Shown one piece after another: positions 55,350-63,985 of a stretch of DNA of 64,000 nt. The notes under the pieces are model-generated. The model was not told where the DNA came from. It made no database searches and saw only the letters and a program-made list of their open reading frames with translations. The number at the start of each line of letters is the position of its first letter. Position 1 is the first letter of the stretch. The stretch is from contig CALYLO010000003.1 in NCBI GenBank assembly GCA_944800085.1, forward strand, positions 434,001-498,000. Direction: 5' to 3'. Source of the stretch: Paenibacillus melissococcoides (GTDB taxonomy: Bacteria > Bacillota > Bacilli > Paenibacillales > Paenibacillaceae). Position numbers and translations under genes: made by a program.

Positions 55350-56525
55350 ATGGATACCGTACGAATCGGCGTCATTGGATTAGGAAATATGGGGAGCGCC
55401 CACGCGAAGTGCATCGCGCGCGGCGAGATAACCGGGGCGGTATTGGGCGCTGTCTGCGACAGCGTTCCCGGCCGCCGGGAGTGGGCAAAGTCCGAATTGG
55501 GGGAGCGCATCCCGTTTTATTCGACAGAGGAAGAGATGCTGGCTTCCGGGGAGATCGATGCCGTGCTGATCGCGACGCCTCATTACCATCACCCGCAATC
55601 GGCGATCAACGCATTCGAGCATGGGCTGCACGTCCTGATCGAAAAGCCGGCCGGGGTCTATACGAAGCAGGTGCGGGAGATGAACGAGCGGGCGGCGCGA
55701 AGCGGCAAAGTGTTCGGCATTATGTACAATCAGCGCAGCCAGCCGATCTATCAGAAGCTCCGCGATCTGATTCAATCGGGAGAGTTGGGCGAGATCCGGC
55801 GGACGAACTGGATTATTACGAACTGGTACCGGCCGCAGAGCTACTATAATTCAGGCGGCTGGCGCGCGACCTGGGCGGGCGAAGGCGGCGGCGTGCTCAT
55901 CAATCAGGATCCGCACCAGCTAGATCTGTGGCAGTGGACGACCGGCCTTGTCCCGAAGCGGGTGCGGTCGTTTTGCCGCTTCGGGCATTACCGGGACATC
56001 GAGGTCGAGGACGATGTTACCGCTTATGTGGAATATGAAAATGGAGCGACCGGCGTATTCGTCACGACGACCGGCGAGGCGCCGGGCACGAACCGCTTCG
56101 AGATAACCGGAGATCGGGGCAAGGTCGTCATTGAACACGGGAAGCTGACGTTTTGGCGGCTGCGGGTGGCCGAGCCGGAGTTCAACCGGGAATATGAAGG
56201 CATGTTCGGTCAGCCTGAATGCTGGAAATGCGAGATCCCGGTCCATGGACAGGGCGGCGAGCACCGCTACATTATTCAGAATTGGACCGACGCGATCCGG
56301 ACAGGGGCGCCGCTGCTTGCGCCGGGTGAGGAAGGCATCCACGGACTGACGCTGTCGAATGCGATGCTGCTGTCGACCTGGACGGACAACTGGGTCACGT
56401 TCCCGCTGGATGAGGAGCTGTTCCATGCGGAGCTGCAGAAGCGGATTGCCCAGTCCCGCTATTCGCCCGATGCGCCGGAAGAGGCGCGGGCTCCGGCGGA
56501 TATGAGCCGTTCATTCGGCTCGTAG
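55350..56525 (+). CDS. Gfo/Idh/MocA family oxidoreductase
   Basis: 391 residues. NAD-binding VRIGVIGLGNMGSAHAKCIA (about 4-23) and EKPAGVYTKQVREMNERA (EKP motif near 98). C-terminal domain with GGWRATWAGEGGGVLINQDP and HQLDLWQW (His near 191). Oxidises a sugar or sugar acid; substrate not visible. Starts the operon with GGGGGAAACGCG before the ATG. Confidence 0.88.
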   Translation: MDTVRIGVIGLGNMGSAHAKCIARGEITGAVLGAVCDSVPGRREWAKSELGERIPFYSTEEEMLASGEIDAVLIATPHYHHPQSAINAFEHGLHVLIEKPAGVYTKQVREMNERAARSGKVFGIMYNQRSQPIYQKLRDLIQSGELGEIRRTNWIITNWYRPQSYYNSGGWRATWAGEGGGVLINQDPHQLDLWQWTTGLVPKRVRSFCRFGHYRDIEVEDDVTAYVEYENGATGVFVTTTGEAPGTNRFEITGDRGKVVIEHGKLTFWRLRVAEPEFNREYEGMFGQPECWKCEIPVHGQGGEHRYIIQNWTDAIRTGAPLLAPGEEGIHGLTLSNAMLLSTWTDNWVTFPLDEELFHAELQKRIAQSRYSPDAPEEARAPADMSRSFGS

Positions 56526-56616
56526 CCGCCTGCCAGCCTGCCAGCCGGACCGCAGGCTGTGGCGGGCGCGTCCGGGTACAGCGGCTGAAAACCAGGGAGA
56601 AGGAGGTTGGAAACGA

Positions 56617-57885
56617 ATGAACCAGGAAGAACAGGCGATTCGGCAGATGGCCCATGAGGTCGTGAAGCAATGCGCCGTCACCGATATGCATACCCATCTG
56701 TATGCGGAGAACTTCGGTTCCCTGCTGCTCTGGGGGATCGACGAGCTGTTGACGTACCATTATCTGATTGCCGAAATGTTCCGGCATTCCCCCGTCCCGG
56801 AGGAGACGTTCTGGGGCTGGAGCAAGGAGCGGCAGGCGAATCACGTGTTCCAGACCTTATTCGTCGATCGTTCTCCCGTCAGCGAAGCGGCGATCGCGGT
56901 CGTCGGGATATGCCAGCGGCTTGGCATGCCAATCGCCAGCCGCAGCATCGAGGCGCTGCGGGAAGCGTGGTCGAAGGTAAGCTTATCGGAGCATATCGAT
57001 CATATTTTCCGCTTGGCCCATGTCAAGCAGGTCGTGATGACCAACGATCCGTTCGACCCGTTGGAGCGGCCGGTCTGGCAGAGCGGCGGAGTCCGGGATT
57101 CCCGGTTCCTGGCGGCGCTTCGGATCGATTCCTTGCTGCTGGACTGGGAATCGGCCTGTCCGAAGCTGCATACGGAAGGCTGTGCGGTGACGGCGGAATG
57201 GGACGGGCCGGGCGGCGAGCAGAATGTCCGCGAAGCGAGACGGTTCCTGAAGGAATGGGCGGTGCGGATGAAGGCGGTCTATATTGCCGCATCCTTGCCC
57301 GGAACGTTCCGGTACCCGGATAACGGATGGAGCAGCCGCATGCTCGACGAGGCGGTCATCCCCGTCTGTCAGGAGTTGAATCTGCCGCTGGCGCTCATGA
57401 TTGGCGTCAAGCGACAGGTCCATCCGGCCTTGCGGTTGGCGGGAGACCGCGAGGAGCGGACCGACATCGCCATGCTGGAGCGGCTGCTTGTCCGCCATCC
57501 GTCCCAGCGGTTCATGGTGACCCTGCTTGCCCGCGAGAATCAGCACGAGCTGGCGGTGCTGGCGCGCAAATTTCGCAATTTGCTGCCTTTCGGCTGCTGG
57601 TGGTTCCTGCATACCGAATCGATGATTGCGGAGATGACCCGGATGCGGACCGAACTGCTTGGCACCTCCTTCATTCCGCAGCATTCGGATTGCCGGGTGC
57701 TGGAGCAGTTGATTACGAAGTGGGACTATTCGCGCCGCACGATTGCCGAAGTGCTGGCTCATCAATATATCCGCCTCGCACGGGCCGGATGGACGGTATC
57801 GCGGGAAGAAATGGAACGGGATGCGGATGAATGGTTCAACCGTCAATTCCGGACGTTCACCGGCATCGCGCCGGCCGGAGCGTGA
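56617..57885 (+). CDS. Uronate isomerase-like amidohydrolase-fold protein
   Basis: 422 residues. VTDMHTHLYAENFGSLLLWG (about 22-41) carries the metal-binding HxH of the uronate isomerase (UxaC) family. TYHYLIAEMFRH, RQANHVFQTLF and MTNDPFDP agree with that family, whereas the second half is more divergent. Probably isomerises glucuronate/galacturonate to the ketose, feeding the SDR and UxuA of the operon. GAAGGAGG precedes the ATG. Confidence 0.7.
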   Translation: MNQEEQAIRQMAHEVVKQCAVTDMHTHLYAENFGSLLLWGIDELLTYHYLIAEMFRHSPVPEETFWGWSKERQANHVFQTLFVDRSPVSEAAIAVVGICQRLGMPIASRSIEALREAWSKVSLSEHIDHIFRLAHVKQVVMTNDPFDPLERPVWQSGGVRDSRFLAALRIDSLLLDWESACPKLHTEGCAVTAEWDGPGGEQNVREARRFLKEWAVRMKAVYIAASLPGTFRYPDNGWSSRMLDEAVIPVCQELNLPLALMIGVKRQVHPALRLAGDREERTDIAMLERLLVRHPSQRFMVTLLARENQHELAVLARKFRNLLPFGCWWFLHTESMIAEMTRMRTELLGTSFIPQHSDCRVLEQLITKWDYSRRTIAEVLAHQYIRLARAGWTVSREEMERDADEWFNRQFRTFTGIAPAGA

Positions 57886-57906
57886 GGATGGGCAAGGAGG
57901 ATGAAC

Positions 57907-58677
57907 ATGTCACAGTGGTTTGATTTGCACGGCAAGACCGCGGTCATTGCCGGAGGAACAAGCACGCTCGGCCGGTCGATGGCCGAGGCGCTGGCCGCGC
58001 ATGGCGCCCAGGTCGCTATCATCGGGCGCAAGGCGGATGCCGCCGCCGAAGTGGTTGAGCGGCTGGCGGCGGCGGGAGGGGACGCCCAGGCGTTCCTGGG
58101 CGATATGACGGACGAGCGCGATATCGAGCGCGTTCGCGCCGAAGTGATGCAGCGCTACGGAAAAGCCGATGTGCTGCTGTACTGCCCCGGAGTGAACAGC
58201 GCGACGCCGTTCTTCGAGCTGGGGATGGAAGAATGGGATCATATTATGAACGTCAATGTGAAGGGCGCCATCCGAATGTGCCAGCATTTCGGGAAGTCGA
58301 TGATCGGAGGCGGCAGCGGGGGCTCAATTATACTCATCTCCTCCGTCTCCTCGGATCCGCCGTTATCCCGCGTGTTTTCCTACTCTATGTCGAAGGCGGC
58401 CCTGAACAGCATGACCAAATATCTGGCCCGTGAGTTCGCTCCTCACGGCGTCAGGGTCAACGCGATCATCCCCGGCTTCTTCCCGGCGGAGCAGAACCGG
58501 GCGATCCTGTCCCCGGAGCGGGTGGAAGCGATTATGCGGCATACGCCGATGGGGCGGTTCGGCAGCCCCGAGGAGCTGCAAGGGACTGCGGTGTGGCTGG
58601 CGTCCGAGCGGGCTTCGGGCTTCGTGACCGGCGCATTGATCCGCGTCGATGGCGGCTTCGGGGCGATGACGATCTAG
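57907..58677 (+). CDS. Short-chain dehydrogenase (fructuronate reductase-like role)
   Basis: 256 residues from ATG 57907 (MSQWFDLHGKTAVIAGGTST), with GGAGG 7 nt upstream. SDR motifs: TGxxxGxG-type AGGTSTLGRSMAE, catalytic SSVSSDPPLSRVFSYSMSK (Tyr/Lys), and GFVTGALIRVDGG. In this setting, between a uronate isomerase-like protein and UxuA, reduction of fructuronate to mannonate is the best guess. Confidence 0.85.
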   Translation: MSQWFDLHGKTAVIAGGTSTLGRSMAEALAAHGAQVAIIGRKADAAAEVVERLAAAGGDAQAFLGDMTDERDIERVRAEVMQRYGKADVLLYCPGVNSATPFFELGMEEWDHIMNVNVKGAIRMCQHFGKSMIGGGSGGSIILISSVSSDPPLSRVFSYSMSKAALNSMTKYLAREFAPHGVRVNAIIPGFFPAEQNRAILSPERVEAIMRHTPMGRFGSPEELQGTAVWLASERASGFVTGALIRVDGGFGAMTI

Positions 58678-58751
58678 AGGCCCGCAAGCCCTTTTAACAA
58701 CTGTCACTTCAACTTTAAATAACTGTTTCTATATTGAAGGAGGACTTATCT

Positions 58752-59639
58752 ATGAAATGGTCTGTCTTTACCGTAGCCGTTCCCGATCTGTCGGTGGAAC
58801 AAGTCATTCCGGAAGCAGCCGCTGCCGGGCTGCACGGAATCGAATGGCGCTGCGCCCCAAGGCCGGCGGAAGCGAAGAGCCAGCCGCCATCCTTCTGGGG
58901 CAATAATCTGTGCACCATCGAGCCCGGAACCGCCCTGGAAGTGCTGCAGGGCCTGCACGAGCAGATGCAAGAGCATGGCCTCGACAGCGCGGCCGTCATG
59001 CCCTACTTGAAGGTCGGGGATATGGAGGCGGCGGAAGAAGTAATGCGCATCGCCCGGGCGCTGGGCGCGCCGATGATGCGGATCGGCGTCCATGGCTATA
59101 ACCGGAGCCGGCCTTACAGCGAGCTGTATGACGAGCAGATGGATTATGTGGCGAAGCTCGTGCCGCTGCTGAAGCAGTACGGCATCCGGGGGCTGATCGA
59201 GACGCATCATATGACGATCGCGCCAAGCGCAAGCGCGGCCTACCGGATCGCGTCTGCCTTCGATCCGGAGCATATCGGCGTGCTGTTCGACCCGGGCAAT
59301 ATGGCCTTCGAGGGATATGAGAACCACCGCATGAGCTTGGAAATGCTGGGGCCGTACCTGGCGCATGTCCATGTCAAAAATGCGGATATCGCGGCAGCGC
59401 GGGAACATAACGGCCCGAAGCTGGAATGGTCGCCGCTGGATCGGGGATTCGTCCGGTGGCAGCAGGTGATGGAGGACTTGACCGCGGTTGGTTATGACGG
59501 CTATTGCGGGGTGGAAGATTTCAGCGGCGTTCATTCCTCAGGCGACATGCTGCGCGGCTTCGTCTCGCTGATGAAGGCGCTTGCGGATGGCGCCGCAGCC
59601 CGTCAGGAAGCCGGAACCGCCGGGGGGAGTACGCGATGA
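58752..59639 (+). CDS. Sugar phosphate isomerase/epimerase (TIM barrel)
   Basis: 295 residues from ATG 58752 after AAGGAGGAC. Xylose-isomerase-like barrel with IRGLIETHHMTIAPSASAAY, VLFDPGNMAFEGYENHRMSL and YLAHVHVKNADIAAA, placing Glu, His and Asp metal ligands. Overlaps the next gene (ATGA). Substrate unknown, likely a uronate-derived sugar. Confidence 0.85.
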   Translation: MKWSVFTVAVPDLSVEQVIPEAAAAGLHGIEWRCAPRPAEAKSQPPSFWGNNLCTIEPGTALEVLQGLHEQMQEHGLDSAAVMPYLKVGDMEAAEEVMRIARALGAPMMRIGVHGYNRSRPYSELYDEQMDYVAKLVPLLKQYGIRGLIETHHMTIAPSASAAYRIASAFDPEHIGVLFDPGNMAFEGYENHRMSLEMLGPYLAHVHVKNADIAAAREHNGPKLEWSPLDRGFVRWQQVMEDLTAVGYDGYCGVEDFSGVHSSGDMLRGFVSLMKALADGAAARQEAGTAGGSTR

Positions 59640-60769
59640 ACCGCACTGACGGCATGCGCTACGCTCCGGAAGGCAAGCCGAACCCGGTATGCGGGCCGGG
59701 GGAATTCGCGTTTGCGGCGATGGCGCTGGAGCATGGGCATATTTATGGCATGTGCAACGGCTTGGTGGAAGCGGGAGCGACCTTGAAATGGGTCTACGAT
59801 CCCGAGCCCGCCAAGGTAGAAGCGTTCCAGGCCCGTTATCCCGGGGTGCGGGCAGCCCGTTCGGAGGCGGAGATTTTGGAGGATCCCGAGGTGCGGCTGA
59901 TCGCCGCGGCCGCCGTCCCGGCGGATCGGTGCGCTCTCGGGCTCCGGGCGATGGAGCACGGCAAAGATTACTTTACGGACAAGACGCCGTTCACGTCGTT
60001 CGAGCAATTGGAAGCGGCGCGCCGCACCGTGGCCGGGACGAAGCGGAAGTATATGGTTTACTACAGCGAACGGCTGCATTCGGAAAGCGCGGTGTATGCG
60101 GGGCAGTTGATTCAGGAGGGCGCCATCGGCAGAGTGCTGCAGGTGATGGGAACGGGACCGCACCGGCTGCAGGCGAAGCAGCGTCCGGCCTGGTTTTTCG
60201 AGAAGGAGCGTTACGGCGGGATATTATGCGACATCGGCAGTCATCAGGCCGAGCAATTTCTGTACTACGCGGGCTGCCGCGATGCGCAAGTGCTGCACAG
60301 CAAGGTGGCGAATTACGCGCATCCCGAATATCCGGAGCTCGAGGACTTCGGGGACGCCATGCTGCTGGGAGACAACGGCGCGACCAATTATTTCCGCGTC
60401 GACTGGTTCACGCCGGACGGACTCGGCACATGGGGGGACGGCCGCACCGTCATCCTTGGCACCGACGGCTATATCGAGCTGCGCAAATATATCGATGTCG
60501 CCCGTTCCAACACGCCGGATCATGTCTATCTCGTCAATCATGAGGGAGAACGGCATATTCCGGTGTCCGGCAAGGTCGGATTCCCTTTTTTCGGGGAACT
60601 CATTACCGATTGCATTCATCGCGCGGAGCGGGCCATGACGCAGCGGCATGCGTTCAAGGCGGCCGAGCTGGCGCTGGCGGCGCAGGCGAATGCGGTCGTC
60701 ATTCCGAATCCATCTGAAAAAGGAGGCGGAGAACTTGGAATTAACGTTCCGCTGGTACGGCCCGGATGA
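59636..60769 (+). CDS. Gfo/Idh/MocA family oxidoreductase (second)
   Basis: 377 residues, ATG 59636 overlapping the previous stop and preceded by GGGGGGAG. It lacks a typical Gly-rich start (FAFAAMALEHGHIYGMCNGL), but keeps DKTPFTSFEQLEAARR in place of EKP, YYSERLHSESAVYAGQLIQE and GGILCDIGSHQAEQFLYY with the active His. Possibly a different substrate from the first one. Its end overlaps uxuA by 35 nt. Confidence 0.82.
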   Translation: MNRTDGMRYAPEGKPNPVCGPGEFAFAAMALEHGHIYGMCNGLVEAGATLKWVYDPEPAKVEAFQARYPGVRAARSEAEILEDPEVRLIAAAAVPADRCALGLRAMEHGKDYFTDKTPFTSFEQLEAARRTVAGTKRKYMVYYSERLHSESAVYAGQLIQEGAIGRVLQVMGTGPHRLQAKQRPAWFFEKERYGGILCDIGSHQAEQFLYYAGCRDAQVLHSKVANYAHPEYPELEDFGDAMLLGDNGATNYFRVDWFTPDGLGTWGDGRTVILGTDGYIELRKYIDVARSNTPDHVYLVNHEGERHIPVSGKVGFPFFGELITDCIHRAERAMTQRHAFKAAELALAAQANAVVIPNPSEKGGGELGINVPLVRPG

Positions 60770-61808
60770 CCCGGTCCGGCTTGAATATATTCGTCAGATT
60801 CCGGGGATGCAAGGCATCGTGTCGGCCGTCTATGACGTTCCGGTCGGCGAAGTATGGAGCCGCGAACGGATTCGCGGCCTGAAGGAGACGGTGGAGGCGC
60901 ACGGCTTGCGGCTCGCCGTGATCGAAAGCGTCCCGGTGCATGAAGATATCAAGCTGGGGCAGGCCGGGCGGGACCGGTATATCGACAATTACGTGGCGAC
61001 GCTGCGCAATCTGGCGGCGGAAGGGATCCGGACGGTATGCTATAACGTCATGCCGGTGTTCGACTGGACCCGAACGAAGCTCGATCATGTCCTGCCGGAT
61101 GGCTCCACGACGCTTATCTATGAGGATGACGTCATTCAACAGATGGATCCGGCGGACGGAACGCTGCGTCTTCCCGGCTGGGACACGAGCTATCTTGACG
61201 GGGAAGTCGGACGTCTGTTCGAACGGTACCGTTCGATCGGAGTGGAGCAGTATTGGGAGAATATCGCATATTTCGTCCAGCGGGTCATGCCGGAGGCGGC
61301 GGAGCTGGGGATGCGGATGGCGGTCCATCCGGACGATCCGCCGTGGCCGATATTCGGCTTGCCGCGAATCCTGGGACGCGAGGAGCAGTTCGCCCGCTAT
61401 TTGTCGCTGTTCGATCATCCCGCCCACGGCATATGCTTCTGCACCGGCTCGCTCGGCTCCGATCCGGCCAATGATTTGCCGCATATGATCCGGCAGTTCG
61501 GCAGCGCGGGGCGGATTCATTTCGTTCACGCACGCAACGTGCGGGTGACCGGACAGCGCTCGTTCCAGGAGACGGCCCATCTCTCCTCCGCCGGCTCCGT
61601 CGACATGACCGCGGTGATGCGCGCGCTGGCGGACATCGGGTATACCGGCCCGCTGCGCTCGGATCACGGCCGCATGATCTGGGGAGAGCGGGGGCGTTCC
61701 GGCTACGGGCTGTATGATCGGGCGCTCGGCGCCGTCTACTTGAACGGCATTTGGGAAGCGGTGGCGAAGTGTTCGGAAGCGGCACGGGCGCATCATCCCG
61801 CCAAGTAA
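60735..61808 (+). CDS. uxuA: Mannonate dehydratase
   Basis: 357 residues from TTG 60735 (MELTFRWYGPDDPVRLEYIR), with AAAGGAGGCGGAG upstream. Dehydrates D-mannonate to 2-keto-3-deoxygluconate. Motifs: CYNVMPVFDWTRT, HPDDPPWPIFGLPRI, GICFCTGSLGSDP (metal Cys), HFVHARNV, LRSDHGRMIWGE. The clearest member of the pathway and the anchor for naming the operon; it ends at a terminator. Confidence 0.94.
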   Translation: MELTFRWYGPDDPVRLEYIRQIPGMQGIVSAVYDVPVGEVWSRERIRGLKETVEAHGLRLAVIESVPVHEDIKLGQAGRDRYIDNYVATLRNLAAEGIRTVCYNVMPVFDWTRTKLDHVLPDGSTTLIYEDDVIQQMDPADGTLRLPGWDTSYLDGEVGRLFERYRSIGVEQYWENIAYFVQRVMPEAAELGMRMAVHPDDPPWPIFGLPRILGREEQFARYLSLFDHPAHGICFCTGSLGSDPANDLPHMIRQFGSAGRIHFVHARNVRVTGQRSFQETAHLSSAGSVDMTAVMRALADIGYTGPLRSDHGRMIWGERGRSGYGLYDRALGAVYLNGIWEAVAKCSEAARAHHPAK

Positions 61809-61811
61809 GAC

Positions 61812-61855
61812 AAGGGTACGCTAAGGCAATCAACGCCTTGGACCGTACCCTTTTT
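61812..61855 (+). terminator. Terminator of the uronate operon
   Basis: AAGGGTACG (61812-61820) pairs with CGTACCC (61844-61850) and T run, with an inner AAGGC/GCCTT stem. It lies between convergent uxuA and mciZ. Confidence 0.8.
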
Positions 61856-61897
61856 GGGTTTGCAGCGAGCCCGGGCCGGCCGCAATGGGATGCGTCT

Positions 61898-62047
61898 CTA
61901 CTTTTTGGCCCGGCTCTGCTGCTTTTGGAGCGTCATGGACAACGTGGCGGTGCGTCCTTCCCGAATCATGAGCCTTCTCAGTTCGGCGCGAATTTCATAG
62001 CTTTTTCCTACGAACAGCATATCCTGCTTGGAATAATATTGTTTCAC
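61898..62047 (-). CDS. mciZ: MciZ, Z-ring inhibitor peptide
   Basis: 49 residues from GTG 62047: MKQYYSKQDMLFVGKSYEIR, then AELRRLMIREGRTATLSMTL and QKQQSRAKK. VGKSYEIRAEL matches the VGKAWEIRAKL core of B. subtilis MciZ, a 40-residue peptide that caps FtsZ filaments in the mother cell, and mciZ lies beside nudF there too. GAGGT precedes the start. Confidence 0.7.
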   Translation of the reverse strand: MKQYYSKQDMLFVGKSYEIRAELRRLMIREGRTATLSMTLQKQQSRAKK

Positions 62048-62083
62048 GTCAGTACCTCATTTCGTTCGGACAAGCCGTTTTGG

Positions 62084-62117
62084 TATAATGGGTATGTTGC
62101 ATCGAACGGAATTATGT
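62084..62117. promoter_or_regulatory. Divergent promoters of nudF and mciZ
   Basis: Plus strand: extended -10 TGGTATAAT (62081-62089) for nudF, with TTCGTT at 62061-62066 as a weak -35. Minus strand: ACATAATT (complement of 62110-62117), 13 nt, CATACC (complement of 62091-62096) is sigma-E-like for mciZ. Confidence 0.4.
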
Positions 62118-62198
62118 ATGCATAGCGATGGCTCGCTCCGGAGCCGGACAGCCCCGGAAGGACGAGCCAACCATTTGTTATAAGGGAGTGGCCACGAG

Positions 62199-62786
62199 AT
62201 GAGCGTGCACGATGATGTCAATCAAGCCAAAAACCGCCCGTCGCTCGAAGAAGTGACGGTCGATACGTCTACCCTTTTCGAAGGGAAAATTATCGATCTT
62301 CAGGTCGTTACTGTTACTTTACCCGATGGGACAAAAGCAACTCGTGAAATTGTCCGCCATCCGGGCGCGGTCGCGGTGCTGGCGATCAAGGACGGGCGCA
62401 TGCTCGTCGTCGAGCAGTACCGCAAGCCGCTCGAGCGGACGCAGGTCGAGATTCCGGCAGGCAAGCTGGACGCGGGAGAGCGTCCGGAGGATGCGGCCAA
62501 GCGGGAGCTCGAGGAGGAGACAGGCTACCGGGCAGCTTCCTTGATTCCGCTCGGGGCGTTCTCGACCTCTCCCGGCTTCGCGGACGAGATTATCTATCTG
62601 TATGCGGCGGACGGATTGGAAGAAGGCACGATGAACCCGGACGAGGACGAGTTCCTTGAGGTGAGCGCGCTGACGATGGACGAAGCGTTCGAGGCGATGC
62701 GTCAGGGCCGAATCGGCGATGCGAAGACAATTCAAGCGCTCTATGCATGGAAAATATACGAGTTGACGGGCTCATGGCCGGTATAA
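62199..62786 (+). CDS. nudF: ADP-ribose pyrophosphatase (Nudix)
   Basis: 195 residues. Complete Nudix box AGKLDAGERPEDAAKRELEE then ETGY (about 87-110). SPGFADEIIYLYAADGL is typical of ADP-ribose hydrolases. Splits ADP-ribose to AMP and ribose-5-phosphate. TAAGGGAGTGG precedes the ATG. Confidence 0.93.
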   Translation: MSVHDDVNQAKNRPSLEEVTVDTSTLFEGKIIDLQVVTVTLPDGTKATREIVRHPGAVAVLAIKDGRMLVVEQYRKPLERTQVEIPAGKLDAGERPEDAAKRELEEETGYRAASLIPLGAFSTSPGFADEIIYLYAADGLEEGTMNPDEDEFLEVSALTMDEAFEAMRQGRIGDAKTIQALYAWKIYELTGSWPV

Positions 62787-63985
62787 TCACGCCCGGGGAA
62801 GGCTCGAAATTCACCGGCATGCGCGTCTTCGGAGATTTCCATATCCATATCGGCAGCACGTCCCGCGGCGCACCGTGCAAGATGAGCGCAAGCCGGGATC
62901 TGACGTTCGAAGCGATTGCGAAGGAAGCGTCGGAGCGCAAGGGCTTGCAGCTGATTGGGATTATCGACGCGCACGCGCCAGGCGTACAGGAGGATATCGC
63001 CGCCCTGCTGGAGCGGGGAGAGATGGAGGAACTGGCTGACGGCGGCATTCGCTACCGGAACACGACGCTGCTCCTTGGCGCCGAGCTTGAAATCCGGGCG
63101 GAAGGGCTCGGGATGGCGCATGTGCTGTGCTATCTTCCGAGCTTCGATGCGATGCGCCATTTCTCGGCCTGGCTGTCGCCTTACGTGACCAATATGAATC
63201 TGTCTTCCCAGCGGGTATACGTCCCGGCACGGGCCCTGCAGGAGCAGACGGCGGCGCACGGCGGCGTATTCATTCCGGCGCATGTTTTCACGCCGTTCAA
63301 AAGCATCTACGGCAACTGCTCCGATCGGATGGCGGATGTATTGGACATGGAGCTAATCGATGCGGTGGAACTGGGCCTTAGCGCCGACACCGAGATGGCC
63401 GGTCTCATCTCCGAATTGGACCGGTACTCGCTGCTGACGAATTCGGATGCCCATTCGCTCCGCAAAATTGCCCGGGAGTACAACCAATTGACGGTCACCG
63501 AGCCCAGCTTCAAGGAGTGGGCGTTGGCGCTACAGAATCGGGATGGCCGGTGCGTCAATGCCAACTACGGGCTGAACCCGAGCCTGGGCAAGTATCATCG
63601 CTCGCGCTGCACGGAATGCGGAGCCGTCCCCAAGACAGCGCAGCCTCCCGCGGCATGCCCCGCCTGCGGCAGCGGCAAAATGGTGCAGGGCGTGCTCGAC
63701 CGCATTCTCGCCATCTCGGATCGGGACCGCAGCCAAGTTCCCGCACATCGCCCGCCGTATATTATGCAGGTTCCGCTGGAGTTCATTCCGGGCGTCGGGC
63801 CCCGCACGCTGAACAAGCTGCTCGACCGGTTCGGCACCGAGATGGCGGTGCTCCATCAGGCGACTCTGGAGCAGCTCGCGGAGACGATCGGCGAGAAGAC
63901 GGCGGAATATATCGTCAAGGCGCGAAGCGGGGAGCTGGCCTTGGCGAGCGGCGGAGGAGGAACCTACGGCAAAGTCCTCGCTTAA
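62774..63985 (+). CDS. yqxK: Endonuclease Q family PHP protein (YqxK-like)
   Basis: 403 residues from ATG 62774 (MAGIITPGEGSKFTGMRVFG), overlapping nudF by 13 nt; ATG 62747 is an alternative. PHP domain: GDFHIHIGSTSRGAPCKMSA, ALLLERGEME, HVFTPFKSIYGNCSDRM and TNSDAHSLRKIAREY carry the metal-binding His/Asp/Glu. A four-Cys zinc site (RCTECGAVP, ACPACGSGK, about 291-312) and a C-terminal helix-hairpin-helix (EFIPGVGPRTLNKLLDRFGT) follow. The family cuts DNA at deaminated bases in archaea and some Bacilli; activity here is inferred. Last 15 nt of the window hold no feature. Confidence 0.85.
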   Translation: MAGIITPGEGSKFTGMRVFGDFHIHIGSTSRGAPCKMSASRDLTFEAIAKEASERKGLQLIGIIDAHAPGVQEDIAALLERGEMEELADGGIRYRNTTLLLGAELEIRAEGLGMAHVLCYLPSFDAMRHFSAWLSPYVTNMNLSSQRVYVPARALQEQTAAHGGVFIPAHVFTPFKSIYGNCSDRMADVLDMELIDAVELGLSADTEMAGLISELDRYSLLTNSDAHSLRKIAREYNQLTVTEPSFKEWALALQNRDGRCVNANYGLNPSLGKYHRSRCTECGAVPKTAQPPAACPACGSGKMVQGVLDRILAISDRDRSQVPAHRPPYIMQVPLEFIPGVGPRTLNKLLDRFGTEMAVLHQATLEQLAETIGEKTAEYIVKARSGELALASGGGGTYGKVLA

